Shown: in pieces, positions 1-11,885 of the stretch
Layout: each line of letters opens with the position of its first letter
Position numbering within the stretch: position 1 is the first letter of the stretch
DNA from: Pegoplata infirma
Lineage: Eukaryota; Arthropoda; Insecta; Diptera; Anthomyiidae
Direction of reading: 5' to 3'
Length of the DNA stretch: 64,000 bases
Assembly: GCA_963921195.1 (NCBI GenBank)
Contig: OY992537.1
Location: 126,405,347 to 126,469,346, forward strand
The notes under the pieces: generated by a model
What the model was told of the DNA's origin: nothing
Database searches by the model: none
The model's input: the letters and a program-made list of their open reading frames with translations, nothing else
Position numbers and translations under genes: made by a program

Positions 1-2410
1 AAAAAGTCTCAGATTCTGAGACATTTTTTCTATAGAAAAAGTCTCAGATTCTGAGACATTTTTTCTATAGAAAAAGTCTCAGATTCTGAGACATTTTTTC
101 TATAGAAAAAGTCTCAGATTCTGAGACATTTTTTCTATAGAAAAAGTCTCAGATTCTGAGACATTTTTTCTATAGAAAAAGTCTCAGATTCTGAGACATT
201 TTTTCTATAGAAAAAGTCTCAGATTCTGAGACATTTTTTCTATAGAAAAAGTCTCAGATTCTGAGACATTTTTTCTATAGAAAAAATCTCAGATTCTGAG
301 ACATTTTTTCTATAGAAAAAGTCTCAGATTCTGAGACATTTTTTCTATAGAAAAAGTCTCAGATTCTGAGACATTTTTTCTATAGAAAAAGTCTCAGATT
401 CTGAGACATTTTTTCTATAGAAAAAGTCTCAGGTTTTAAGACAGTTTTTCTATAGAAAAAGTCTCAGATTCTGAGACATTCTCAGAGACAGTTTTTCTAT
501 AGAAAAAGTCTCAGATTCTGAGACAGTTTTTCTATAGAAGAGTCTCAGATTCTGAGACAGTTTTTCTATAGAAAAAGTCTCAGATTCTGAGACAGTTTTT
601 CTATAGAAAAAGTCTCAGATTCTGAGGCAGTTTTTCTATAGAAAAAGTCTCAGACTCTAAGACAGTTTTTCTATAGAAAAAGTCTCAGAATCTGAGATAG
701 TTTTTTTATAGAAAAAGTCTGAGATTTTAAGAAAGTTTTTCTATAGAAAAGGTCTCAGATTCTGAGACAGTTTTTCTATAGAAAAAGTCTCAGATTCTGA
801 GACAGTTTTCCTATAGGAAAAGTCTCAGATTCTGAGACAGTTTTTCTATAGAAAAAGTCTCAGATTCTGAGACAGTTTTTCTATAGAAAAAGTCTCATAT
901 TCTGAGACAGTTTTTCTATAGAAAAAGTCTCAGATTCTGAGACAGTATTTCTATAGAAAAAGTCTCAGATTCTGAGACAGTTTTTCTATAGAAAAAGTCT
1001 CAGATTCTGAGACAGTTTTTCTATAGAAAAAGTCTCAGATTCTGAGACAGTTTTTCTATAGAAAAAGTCTCAGATTCTGAGACAGTTTTTCTATAGAAAA
1101 AGTCTCAGATTCTGAGACAGTTTTTCTATAGAAAAAGTCTCAGATTCTGAGACAGTTTTTCTATAGAAAAAGTCTCAGATTCTGAGACAGTTTTTCTATA
1201 GAAAAAGTCTCAGATTCTGAGACAGTTTTTCTATAGAAAAAGTCTCAGATTCTGAGACAGTTTTTCTATAGAAAAAGTCTCAGATTCTGAGACAGTTTTT
1301 CTATAGAAAAAGTCTCAGATTCTGAGACAGTTTTTCTATAGAAAAAGTCTCAGATTCTAAGACAGTTTTTCTATAGAAAAAGTCTCAGATTCTGAGACAG
1401 TTTTTCTATAGAAAAAGTCTCAGATTCTGAGACAGTTTTTCTATAGAAAAAGTCTCAGATTCTGAGACAGTTTTTCTATAGAAAAAGTCTCAGATTCTGA
1501 GACAGTTTTTCTATAGAAAAAGTCTCAGATTCGGAGACAGTTTTTCTATAGAAAAAGTCTCAGATTCTGAGACAGTTTTTCTATAGAAAAAGTCTCAGAT
1601 TCTGAGACAGTTTTTCTATAGAAAAAGTCTCAGATTCTGAGACAGTTTTTCTATAGAAAAAGTCTCAGATTCTGAGACAGTTTTTCTATAGAAAAAGTCT
1701 CAGATTCTGAGACAGTTTTTCTATAGAAAAAGTCTCAGATTCTGAGACAGTTTTTCTATAGAAAAAGTCTCAGATTCTGAGACAGTTTTTCTATAGAAAA
1801 AGTCTCAGATTCTGAGACAGTTTTTCTATAGAAAAAGTCTCAGATTCTGAGACAGTTTTTCTATAGAAAAAGTCTCAGATTCTGAGACAGTTTTTCTATA
1901 GAAAAAGTCTCAGATTCTGAGACAGTTTTTCTATAGAAAAAGTCTCAGATTCTGAGACAGTTTTTCTATAGAAAAAGTCTCAGATTCTGAGACAGTTTTT
2001 CTATAGAAAAAGTCTCAGATTCTGAGACAGTTTTTCTATAGAAAAAGTCTCAGATTCTGAGACAGTTTTTCTATAGAAAAAGTCTCAGATTCTGAGACAG
2101 TTTTTCTATAGAAAAAGTCTCAGATTCTGAGACAGTTTTTCTATAGAAAAAGTCTCAGATTCTGAGACAGTTTTTCTATAGAAAAAGTCTTAGATTCTGA
2201 GACAGTTTTTCTATAGAAAAAGTCTCAGATTCTGAGACAGTTTTTCTATAGAAAAAGTCTCAGATTCTGAGACAGTTTTTTTAAAGAAAATGTCTCAGAT
2301 TCTGAGACAGTTTTTCTATGAAAAAAGTCTCAGTTTCTAAGACAGTTTTCTACAGAAAAAGTTCGAGATTATGAGTCTGTTTTCTATAGAAAAAGATCTC
2401 GGATTCTTAG
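1..2410. repeat. 35-bp satellite array, about 68 units (window starts inside it)
   Basis: Tandem 35-bp units. Each unit is two abutting perfect palindromes, GTCTCAGATTCTGAGAC (17 nt, odd centre) and TTTTTCTATAGAAAAA (16 nt), joined by one dinucleotide: 17+2+16 = 35. The joining dinucleotide is AT in about the first 470 bases and AG from about 490 onward, so the array has two homogenised domains with an abrupt, rearranged junction (about 470-495, where a partial unit CTCAGAGACAG appears). Units decay towards 2290-2410. The period is not a multiple of three and each unit carries TAG, so it is not coding. The left end lies outside the window. Confidence 0.97.
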
Positions 2411-2880
2411 TCATAATAATTGAAAGTTTTTTTTTAACATTTATCTTACAAAAGGGGTTTTGGATTTTGAGAAATTTGTTCCAAAGGAAATAACTTTATT
2501 CATTGACGGCCGTGATGAATTTTTAGAGGAGATTTTGAAGATTTCGAACTTGAGGACATTGAACTTCACATTGAGTAAATTTTTTATCCGTATTCTGAAT
2601 TTTGCTGGGGGTTTAACAAAAAAAAAACATGATAATCTCATGCTTTGAGTTTAAGATTATAGATTATGTTCTTACTTACCTTATGCGGAGAAGATACGTA
2701 TTTCCTCCAGTCATTTTATGTATTTGACATCACAACATGTTCCTTTATTTCTGTTTTTTTCTAAATTTCACGAAAAATATTTTAATAAATAAAAGTTCTC
2801 CTTAATTTTTTTTTTATTTTATGACAAAATAAATTTTTTTGAAGTTTTGTTTTTTAAAATTATCAGCTGAGGGAACTGAC
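2411..2880. other. AT-rich unique sequence, no supported gene
   Basis: A 62-codon open frame on + (2460-2648) and one overlapping it on - show no recognisable motif, and the composition matches the surrounding AT-rich DNA. I see no splice-linked continuation. Treated as non-coding, though a short exon cannot be excluded by eye. Confidence 0.4.
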
Positions 2881-2884
2881 AATA

Positions 2885-3100
2885 TGAAATTGTGGCAACC
2901 GGCAAATGCCGTTATTTACAGTTGCTACAACCGGGGTTTGCAGTTGTAGCAACTTTTTGTGGCAACTGGCACAAAAATATTTAAAAAAAGTAATAACAAC
3001 CTCAATTTACGGTTGCTGCAACCGCTAACAGTTGGGACAACCGCAAGCCGGTTACGACAACCGTATTGCGGTTGTGGCAACCTCAGTCCAACCGATTTTT
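2885..3100. repeat. Degenerate GGTTGYGRCAACC repeat cluster
   Basis: Irregularly spaced short motifs of the form GTTGTGGCAACC, GGTTGCTGCAACCG and GGTTGTGGCAACC recur about ten times, many of them small inverted repeats (GGTTG…CAACC). A looser cluster of the same words lies at about 58020-58200. The spacing is too irregular for a simple satellite. Origin unknown. Confidence 0.6.
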
Positions 3101-3344
3101 TATGTGAGTGCAGGTTTTAACTACCACTTTTGGTCAAAAAAACGTTACATTTGAAAATCATTGAAACTACTCATCCGATTCTGAAAATGTTTTCTTTAAT
3201 ATTAAGAATGGCACTCAGGGTGGACATAGGCTAGGGTACAACTCATCCGATTTAAAAACATTCAAAAAGTGTGCATTCTGAAAAAGCACCTTTTATAAAT
3301 TCAGATTTTAATAGAGTCAAATAAGTAATCAATTGTACTTTGGT

Positions 3345-4880
3345 AACAAGTAGAAAAGTTAAATTCGACTTTGCCGAATCTATGAATACCCTCCACAATG
3401 CCTTTTTTAAAGGATAACGTGAAAAAAATTAATAATTTTGATTAGAAATATTTTATTTTGAGTAAAAAAATCTTTTTTTTGACATTAAAAAAAGAAAAAT
3501 TACTATTTTTTTTTGAGTGTAAAACTTTTTTTTGAGTGTAATGTTTTTTTACTGTAAACATATTTCACATGCACGTACGTATGTTTACAAAATATTGTCA
3601 TTTTTGTAAAAAAAAAAAAAAATTTTTTTGAGTGTAAAATTTTTTTCGAGTGTAATTTTTAAGCTACTAATGCTTTTAAAACTAAACAAGTTTAAAATGC
3701 ATTGCTTTAAAACTAAACAGTGTGAAATGACTTGTTAAGTTACCACCAATGCTTTTAAAACTTGTTTTACACGTGGCATTTAAGATGAAACCAATCTGAA
3801 AGTCAGGGTTTTGCTTATAACTTTTGAACCACTGGACCGATTGAGCTGAAATTCAATACCAAACAGACCTGGGGAACGGCAAAGATACATACCAAGCTTC
3901 AGTTGTCTCATTATTGTCTTTCGAAAGTTATCGTGTTTTTTATCTCGTAAATTCGCGAAAAACCCTTGCCGAAATTTACTCTTTTGCTCATAACTTTTGA
4001 ACCACTGGACCGATTTGGCTGGATTGTAATACCAACCTGACCCGGTAAATGACCAACATATATGCCAAACTTCGGTAGCCTCTGTAAAGTTTTTCAAAAG
4101 TTAGCGTGTTTTCAACGGACAGACAGACAGACGGACGGACGGACATCGCTAGATCGACTTAAAATCGGTCGAGGATCATGAATATATATACTTTATGGGG
4201 TCCTAGACCATTATTTCGATGTGTTACAAACGGAATGACAAACTTATATATTATATATTACAGATTAGAGCGTGATTCACGTGACTCACGCGTAATCACG
4301 CGTGAGTGTGACTGATTTCAATTTTACTCACGTGGTTGTGAGCGAGTGTAAGTGGAGAAATAAATTGCGTGATTGAGTGTGCGTGAGTAAGATTTTTGCG
4401 TGAGTGAGTGTGCGTGAGTCGATTTTTTTGCGTGAGTTTGCGTGATTTATTTTCTCTTCTTATTTTCTTTTGTACCAAAAAAAGCAACAAAAAATTGTAA
4501 AATATGGCTTAATTTCATATTTCGTCCCGAAAAAAGCAAAAAAAAAAATGCAAAGTTTCGCTGAACTTTAAATTTTACTGAAAATTTTGAATCATATTTG
4601 AAATTTTAGTTTTTAATTTATTTTTTGTATAAATAAGTGTTTCGTGAGTGTGAGTCAACGTGAGTGTGAGTGAAGCTTGCATGAGTGCACGTGAGTGTGA
4701 GTTGTATTAATTGTATTACTCACGTGATTGTGAGTGAGTGTGAGTAGAAAAAATATACTCGTGAGTGAGTGTGCGTGATTCAAAAATTCCTGTCGTAAGC
4801 ATGAGTGAGTGTGAGTCAAAAATCACTCACGCGCCCATCTCTAATATATACCCTCTATCACTAAAGTGGAGGGTATAACA
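3345..4880 (-). mobile_element. mini-me / DINE-1-like element, variant I, interrupted
   Basis: On the minus strand this reads TATACCCTCCACTTTAG near one tip (4845-4880), then CCCCATAAAGTATATATATTC, the core and (GTCY)n (about 4120-4150), then a body, and ends near AACTTTTCTACTTG (3347-3370). The same arrangement in opposite orientation is found at 61594-62396. The (TA)n - core - (GTCY)n order is that described for dipteran mini-me elements. The 4266-4843 insert splits it close to its TA end. Confidence 0.8.
4266..4843. mobile_element. GTGAGTG-rich insert with TAGAG…CTCTA ends
   Basis: A 578-bp block very rich in GTGAGTGTGAGTG / CTCACACTCAC words lies inside the mini-me copy, interrupting TATATA…TACCCTC. 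The outer ends are TAGAGCGTGA and CGCGCCCATCTCTA, an imperfect inverted pair. A relative is at 46654-47668 (ends TAGAGATAGG / GCGCATCTCTA). I could not find a convincing target duplication. The TAGAGATGG tip is hAT-like, but this is only suggestive. Confidence 0.55.
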
Positions 4881-5044
4881 AAGGGCAAAAAGGAGTAAAC
4901 ATTTGTTTAGAGTAGGTTAAAATTATGCTTTGTTATTATTTGAGATAACGACAAAATGAAAAGAATTTAAAACGAAATAAAATAGAATGGGGATCGGAAT
5001 GGAATTAAATGATGTTATAGGGTAATTGGATCAAATTTTAATTT
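4881..5044. other. AT-rich spacer
   Basis: No open frame, repeat relationship or RNA signature recognised. Confidence 0.3.
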
Positions 5045-5369
5045 TTTTTTGTAATTTTACAACTTTTTTGGTAATTTTACAAATTTCCAAGATAATTAAA
5101 AAAAAAGAAAAATGTAGTAAATTCACGAGAATTCCTTGTTATTTTAATTGCGCCAAAAAAACTGTAAATGAACAATTTTATTGGTAAAAATCTTCTAAAA
5201 TTACAAAATTATTGGTAAAAAGCTTGTAAAATTACTAGGAATTCTCGTAAAATAGGAGCTAGCAAAAAATCTAGTAAATTTTATCGTGTCAAAAAATTTT
5301 TAAATTTACAATTTTATTAGTAAAAACCTTGTAAAATTACAAAATTATTGGTAAAAAGCTTGTTAAATT

Positions 5370-7255
5370 CAGACAAGGAAAAACTCCGTACTTTATTAAA
5401 ATAATGTTTAAATTATTCAAATTTAATTTTGTTTTGAAATAAAACTCTTAAAAATGTTGGTGTTTTATAATTTCCAAAAGTAAAACTCTTAAAAATTTTG
5501 GAGTTTTATAATTTCAAAAAAAAAAACTCTCTCAAAAAAAAGAGTTTTATTTTACCTTAAAAAAAATAAAAAAACTATTTTGGTACTATTTTTGAAAATA
5601 ATAGGAATATATGTATAGAAGAGTTTAGATAAAAATAATGTATTTCATCTTTAATATTTTCATTAGGTCTAAGGGGAGTATAAAGGAAAAAAATAGTCTT
5701 AACGTGAGCAATTTTTAAACAGCTATAAAAATATCAATACGCAATATTTTTTAATTCTGTTTTTTTATTTGCAAGATGAATTATTGTAATATTTTTAAAA
5801 CTTAATTACACAAAATTTGTTCAACAAGAATTTCCAGGGTTGAAACTCATTTCTTTTTTTTAAGACAAAATCGGATGAAGTTGTACAGCAAAAACTACTG
5901 AACCGATTTTGATGATTTTTTTTTGTACTTTCCGTGGTCATTTTTTGAAAAATATTGATTTTTGTTGAAAATATGCTAATATAAACTTAAAAATTTACTT
6001 TTCTTCTTTCAAAAAAACATAATTTGGTCAAAAATTTAAAAAATATCCTCGATAAGTACTAGAGAATTTAATAATCTACAAATCAAAAATATTTCATCAA
6101 AATCGGTCCAGTACTTTTAGCTGTACAACTGCAGCCGATTTGTCCTTTAAAAAACATTCTGCAATTAATTGGAAATTTTGAGTTCATAAAATTTTGTGTT
6201 ATGAAATTTTAAAAATATTACAATAAATTATTTTTCAAATCAAAAAAAAAAACAGAATTAAAAAATATTGCGTATTTATTTTTTATAGCTGCTTCAAAAT
6301 CATTTTTTCTTTAAGCCCCCCTTAATAAAAATAATATTATTTAAATCTTCGTTTTATTATTTATTTTTATTTTAATTCGAAAATGGATCGAAATAATCTG
6401 GGTTCACGAGGTCTATTTACTACCCATAAAATTTTCTGGTTCCAATTTTCGAATAAGTTAGAGTTAGTTTCTGTAGTTCCAAGAAAGTACTAAATTAGCG
6501 GTTATTCGAATCTTCAAACGCGAATATCTTAAAAACTGTAAACGGTAGAAATATTTAAAGCAGATTTGGAATTAGGAGCGCAAAATTTATTTAGTTCATA
6601 CATATAATTTTGCAGAGTGTTTATTTTTTATTGTTTAAAGTTTATACGCGATTTTTGAAAAAATATTTTTTATGCAAAAAACCAACAAAATATTAAGAGA
6701 ACACTTTTTTAGTGCAATTTTTCGTTAATATAAAGTTTTTTTTTCACAAATAAGAGTTCTATTAGGAGTATTAATAAATTTAAATAAAATGAATTTAATT
6801 TCAACTAGTTTTACTATTTCGTGAGGTCATATTTTATCATATTATCAACTATTTTACATAAAAATGTTACAAACCAAAAACATTTTTTGTTTACTTAAAA
6901 TAAAATTAATTGTATGAAAATAAAACTCTATGGCCCTTACCACAAGAAAACAAAAAGTCCAATTTAACAAAAGTTTTATTTTAAATTTCAAATTTTCAAT
7001 ACATTTTTTGAAAGTCGATTTTAAAAACAAAAACAATTTGTATGGAAATAAAATTAAAAGCTCATTTTAAATTTATTTTATTTTCTTGTGGTAAAGCTGT
7101 TTTTATTTCGGAGTTTTATTTTTAAAACTCGGTACCGAGTTTTATTTTAAAATTGTAGGAAACTTATTTAAAAAACCAAAAGTATTTTTTTGAAAAAAAT
7201 ACTTTTGGTTTTTTTTCATTGAAGAGTTTTAAGTTTTACACTTTTCCCTTGTCTG
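5370..7255. mobile_element. Non-autonomous hAT-type element (8-bp TSD GTTAAATT)
   Basis: Perfect 8-bp target duplications GTTAAATT flank the insert at 5362-5369 and 7256-7263. The ends are CAGACAAGGAAAAAC and (reverse complement of the right end) CAGACAAGGGAAAAGTG. A CAG-start tip with an 8-bp duplication fits the hAT superfamily. Nothing in its 1,886 bp reads as a transposase. The interior is AT-rich and carries a foldback at 5670-6324. The host sequence reads through once the insert and one TSD copy are ignored, which supports the boundaries. Confidence 0.85.
5670..6324. repeat. Foldback sequence inside the hAT element
   Basis: The left arm starts TAAGGGGAGTATAAAGG and the right arm ends CTTTAAGCCCCCCTTA. 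Both arms share reverse-complement blocks such as AATACGCAATATTTTTTAATTC and TTGTAATATTTTTAAAA. The arms run roughly 5670-5850 and 6170-6324, with the loop holding CGGATGAAGTTGTACAGC and its own partial inverse (about 6120-6150). No clear target duplication. Confidence 0.6.
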
Positions 7256-7331
7256 GTTAAATTACTAGGAATTTTTGTCAAATAGGTAGCAAAAAAAAAA
7301 AAAAAATTACAAGTTTTTCTTGTAATCTTAC

Positions 7332-7869
7332 AAGGTTTTTTTTAAGTGTAGAAATGGGGTATTTAATATTATCGGCAACGAAATTCCGGAAGGTCATGCT
7401 AGTATTAAATAAAGTTACTGGATAATAAGCACGAAAAGTAGGAAAACCCGGATTTTTACTTGTAAATTAAGATTTTGAAATATAATAATTTTATCAGTAT
7501 TTCCACGCCCTCAAAAAAGCGTGTCAAAAAATCCTAACTGTTGATCCCCTGGGTCCAAGTGCAAGACTATGAACTTCTGCAAAGTTGTTGTTTCGAATAT
7601 TATAAAAATGAGGGACAGCCTCAACTAGGCAGGGTATTCTCATTAAAGCAGCAGAATAAGTTTATAAGTTCTGAATTCATAAGCTACTTAGAACAAAATA
7701 TTTATCATATACAAACAATTTTTCTTCGATTTACAAAACATTTAAAATATTTTTTTTCCTGTTCGTGAGCATTTCTGAAAAGGAAGTTGAAAAAAATTAT
7801 ATACAAATGAATATTTTCTTGATTGTAGTTGTGTTTTAGACTGATACGATTTTAAACATGTTTGCATAT
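7332..7869. other. AT-rich sequence with one dispersed block
   Basis: The block at about 7345-7440 (GGTATTTAATATTATCGG…CGAAATTCCGGAA) is related in inverted orientation to about 15195-15290. A 75-codon frame at 7541-7768 has no recognisable motif. No gene is supported. Confidence 0.4.
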
Positions 7870-8690
7870 CGCAAGACAAATCGTTTGCTTATTTTTGGTA
7901 TGACCCAAAGACCATTTACTTTGTTTTGAGAAAAACGAAAAAGAAACTTCTCATCAACTTTATTAAAAATCTACACGATAGATTTGTTTTTTACTTTTGG
8001 TATCGATTGCTTAAAATGTTTTAAGAAAAAATATAAATTTTTATACGTTTTTGCACAAGATATCGAAAGTTATTATGATTTTAACAAAAAAAGACTTGGT
8101 CGCGTTTTGCTCCATATCCCGTTTAAATAAATATTTTCTTAAAAAAATTTAATTTTCTTTCACGTGGGTCAAAGTCAACCTGAGTTTACCTTATTAAATT
8201 GTCTTTAATTTTGGCTTTAATTAGCAAAGTTGGGGCTGGATATCTTTAAATTCTTACAATAAATTCATTCCGGATGAAAATAAAGTGCATAACAATCATA
8301 AACAATTGATTTCTAATTCCATTTGGCAAATGGTTTATGGGTCACACCAATAACCAAGCGTCAATTTTTAGTTTGTTTTGATATGCACCCTTTCAACGTT
8401 ATATGCATCAAAACAAAAGTAGAGAAAAATATTTTAACTTTTAGGTGTAAAATATGCTTCATGTGCAGAAAATTGGCGTATGCAGCAAACCAATGTTAAG
8501 ACAATGTTAATATTGGGGATATGAAGCAAAGTTAGGGCTGGATATCTTCTAATTTATACGATATATAAAAAAATAGATTACGGATTTGGAAAGAGGATAT
8601 ATTAATCATATACAATTGATTCCTAACTCCATTTTCCCAAAAATGGTCTTTGGGTCATACCAAAAATAAACAAACGAAATATTAAAAAAA
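7870..8690. repeat. Repeat cluster: direct ~130-bp pair plus an inverted block
   Basis: Two direct copies begin GCAAAGTTGGGGCTGGATATC (about 8223) and GCAAAGTTAGGGCTGGATATC (about 8525). Both continue through ACAATTGATTYCTAA and end near a TTTGGGTCATACC-type motif. A third occurrence of that motif (TTTTTGGTATGACCCAAAG, about 7895) is inverted. Probably arms of a decayed foldback element. No ORF. Confidence 0.55.
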
Positions 8691-9430
8691 ATGTACCACG
8701 CTACGTATACGTAATATTATAACAAAATTCATAGGCCCCATTGTACCCCATTACGTATACGTGTTCTTCTTATAATAATAATACTCATACTAATTTTTTG
8801 TTTCAAATAAAAAAAAAAAAACTAAAGAACCTAGTACAGTTTCATTATGTATTTCTACTGTGTTTCATAATGAGTTTTTATTCTTTGTTTCACAACATTT
8901 TCTCCATTTTGTTTTTAACATTTTAATAATATAAAAATTAAGATTTAAATCTTAGACATTTTCATTGTAATTTACAGACGTCTTAAAATGTCATTTCAAA
9001 ATAAATGCAAAAAAAGAAAAAAAAAATGTAAAAGGAATTAAAAACAGGCAATTTTTTTGTAACTTCCATAAAGAAAAAAATTTTAGTATGTTAAATATTT
9101 TTTTTATTTTCTTTTTCATTTTGTTATTCATATAAGAAGAAAATGTAAATGTAATTAAGCGTTTATAATGCGTCACCCTTAAAGAAATAAACCGACAAAA
9201 CAAACAAACAGACAGACAAACAAATTCTAATTTGAAACGCACAATAGTCACAACTCACTTTTGCAAACCTAAATATGAGGTTTTCCGTATTAAATGTATC
9301 GCTTTAAATATAATTTTTATTCACGGGTATTCACGGGGCGGAAATAGAGGAAACATGTTAAATAGATAAATTCGGGCATACCTCCACAATCTGAAAAAGA
9401 TTAAAACAAACGAATAAAAATTAGACCACC
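8691..9430. other. AT-rich sequence, nothing recognised
   Basis: Contains short frames of low-complexity F/K/L-rich translation only (for example 8741-8926 and 8991-9251 on the other strand), which are expected by chance at this base composition. Confidence 0.35.
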
Positions 9431-9680
9431 AACAAAACAAAATCTCAAAAGGGGTTTTCGAAATTTGTAAGAATTTCTTTTTTAGGGCCCACTGAAGTTT
9501 TTATTAAAAGGCGTTGAGAAAACTTAAAAAAAAACTTTGCACATCCAAGCTTAAATGTTAACCCTCTAACTGCCTTCTTTTATAGACTTTTAAATATTTC
9601 TTATGAAAATATGCTAAAATTACCTCTTAAAACGGGAGTTAAATGGTTAAATTGTTCAAAGAAAACAATCTTCATAAAAT
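9431..9680. repeat. Dispersed repeat related to the CACTGTGCAACA family
   Basis: TTCTTTTTTAGGGCCCACTGAAG followed by AAAGGCGTTGAGAAAA and ACATCCAAGCTTAA resembles the subterminal part of the element starting at 63142 (ATAGCCCACTGAAGTTTT, AAAGGCGTTTGGAAAA) and the inverted copy near 12960-13110. No tips are seen here, so it is a fragment. Confidence 0.55.
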
Positions 9681-9979
9681 TTTATAAAACACATTAGAAT
9701 GTTATTTTTAGAGTTTCGAGTTTCGTAGCACTTCCTACGTAATAAAAACAAATATTCTCTCTTGCTAAGTCCGTCATCGAACAGGACGAATAAACAAACA
9801 AAAATAGAAATAAAATATGTCTGCGAAGTTTGTACTCTTGCTCAAACCATCGAATCATGATAATGCTTTTCTGTATAAGAAGGTGTTCTTTCCAAAGCAA
9901 AATTTTTCTAGAAAAAATAACGCTATATTAATTTGTCATTCCATGCAAAACGCATTGAAATATCGGTCGAAGACCCCAT

Positions 9980-10510
9980 TATGTTAATATGATGAAAAAA
10001 AATGATTGATGAAAAAAAATATTGATGAATAAAGAAATATTGAAGAGAAAAATATTTATTAATAAAAAAAATATTGATGATAAAAAACAAAATTGTTGAT
10101 GAACACAAAAAAATTATTGAAAAATATTTATGAAAAAAAAAAAAATTGATAGCAAAAATGTTGACGAAAAAAAATATTGATAAAAAAATATTGATGAAAA
10201 AAATATTGATAAAAAAATATTGATTAAAAAAAATTATTGATTAAAAAATATTGATGAAAAAAAAGTGATGAAAAAAAAAATATTGATTAAAAACAAAATT
10301 GATAAAAATAATATTGATAAAAAAAAAATATTGATTAAAAAAAATTATTGATTAAAAATAAATATTGTTGAAAATAAATATTGTTGAAAAAAAAGTGATG
10401 AAAAAAATATTGATGAAAAAAATATTGATAAAAAATATTGATGAAAAAAAATATTATTTAAAAAAAAAAATATTGATTTAAAAAAAATAGTGAGGGAAAA
10501 AACTTAATGA
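9980..10510. repeat. Degenerate ATTGATGAAAAAAAAT low-complexity tract
   Basis: About 35 irregular copies of (A)nTATTGATG / (A)nTATTGATAA with variable A-run lengths, with no constant period. Microsatellite-like expansion, not coding. Confidence 0.85.
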
Positions 10511-10617
10511 AAAATAATTATGTCACGTTTTATTCACCAGCTGGTGAATATTTTTTTTTATGCACCACGAGGTGAATTATTATCCAATTAAATAATCCCA
10601 AGTTTTGAGAAATGAAA

Positions 10618-11402
10618 ACAAGTAAGAAAATTATAGTCGGTTAAGACGGAACACATTTGATAATGTGATAATGGTTATAATGGGTCCCAAATTCAAAAAT
10701 GGGCCGATTGATCTATTGTCAAATCTTTAATAAGTGGCTTGTTTAATAGGCTTCTATTTGTTGCCAATAAACCATTTTAAGTGAATATCAGGCGAAATTT
10801 TGACATGGGGCTTAAGTCCAAAAATGGTCCGATGGTAATCAGATTTGATAAGGTTATAAAAGTACACGTTTAACAGACACAAGCAAAATTTTAATTAGAT
10901 ATTTTCTATTTTCAAGTAATTTGAGAGATTTTTGTGAAAATCGGGAAGGTGGTTTGCATAGGGGCTACAAGACGAACGGGTCCGACTCCTTTAAAATTCG
11001 GAATGGTGATTTGTGAGGACAAAACACGTTTACCTGACAAATTTCGAAAAGATGTCTATTATAATACGGTTATTAGAGTCATTTGAGCCAAAACTAAAGA
11101 GTACCTTTGTATGGGGGCTAGGTCTAAATATGTACCGATTTCTTCCAATTGCAATAGGCTTCGTCCTTGGGACAAAAGAGGCTTAAGTTTTAAGTCAATT
11201 GATTACAAATTACGACCTGTATCGTGTTTACACCGTTTACATGGGCAGACAGACGGACGGACGGACATCGCTAAATCGACTCAAAAACTGATTCTGAAAT
11301 CGGTATACTTAAAAGTGAGTCTAGGACCAATATTTCGGGTAGTTACAAACATCAGCACAAACTCATTATACCCTGTACCACAGTGTGTCAGTGTTACCAT
11401 AT
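10618..11402 (-). mobile_element. mini-me-like element, variant II
   Basis: Starts AAGTAAGAAAATTATAGTCGG and ends TACCCTGTACCACAGTGTG, with GACGGACGGACGGACATCGC (the (GTCY)n tract on the minus strand) at about 11250. The same layout in opposite orientation occurs at 49413-50250, including the shared CCCCATACAAAG, GGACTTAGGCCCCAT and GGTCGGTCTTGACCG blocks. Short open frames inside are incidental. Confidence 0.8.
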
Positions 11403-11885
11403 ATATTTTTTGAAAAATCTTATTTTTTCTGAAATATTTTTTGTCAAAAAATGTGTTCGTACTTGTTTAAGTACCTTTCGGTGTTCAATTATGTTCACAT
11501 ATGTCAACCAGCAGCCGAATTAAAACATTTTGTATCTTTAGGTTATGTTGCATTGCATGTAAGAACATATTTGAGGTGTCCTTACATTTTCCATCATAAC
11601 TTTTGAACCGCTGAAGCGATATCGCTCAAATGCAATACCAATTTGCTCAGGAGAACTTCCAATAAATATATTAAGTTTCAGTCATCTCCGTGTAATATTT
11701 TGGTCGTGATCACCATTTCCACAGACAGACGGACAGGCGGACAGACGGACATCGCTACAATGTCTTAAAATCGATCACTGATCAATAATATATATACTTT
11801 ATGGGGTCCTAGACCGATATTTCGATGAGTTACAAACGGAATGACAAACTTATATATACCCTCTATCACTAAGTGGAGGGTATAA
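11403..11885 (-). mobile_element. mini-me-like element, variant III
   Basis: Carries TTATGTTCRYATWTGTCAACC, GCAGCCGAATTAAA, CAGACGGACAGGCGGACAGA, ACATCGCTACAATGTC, (TA)n-ACTTTATGGGGTCCTAG and ends in CTCTATCACTAAGTGGAGGG. It lies directly against the variant II copy. A sister copy in the same orientation is at 40872-42023. Confidence 0.8.

Larger units (their letters stand above)
5045..7331. mobile_element. TTTTACAAGAATT-rich element, split by a hAT insertion
   Basis: The outer pieces (5045-5369 and 7256-7331) are built from words such as TTGGTAAAAAGCTTGTAAAATTAC and AATTCTCGTAAAAT and end in …TTTTTTTAAGTGTA. Similar sequence occurs at 47990-48640 and 50250-50485, which is likewise split by insertions. 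Probably one non-autonomous family with (T)n-A/GAGTGTA ends. The left boundary is uncertain. Confidence 0.45.

Noticed and set aside
1..2410. CRISPR-like array because of regular palindromic repeats
   Set aside because: There are no unique spacers, the whole 35-bp unit repeats, and the context is eukaryotic.
4296..4490. 64-codon H/S/T-rich minus frame
   Set aside because: Translation of the CTCACACTCAC repeat.
9980..10510. Origin-like AT-rich direct repeats
   Set aside because: Irregular A-run expansion with no constant period or conserved motif spacing; low complexity is sufficient explanation.
11111..11413. 100-codon frame at 11111
   Set aside because: It spans the mini-me (GTCY)n tract and a similar stretch occurs inverted at 49648-49878; not a gene.
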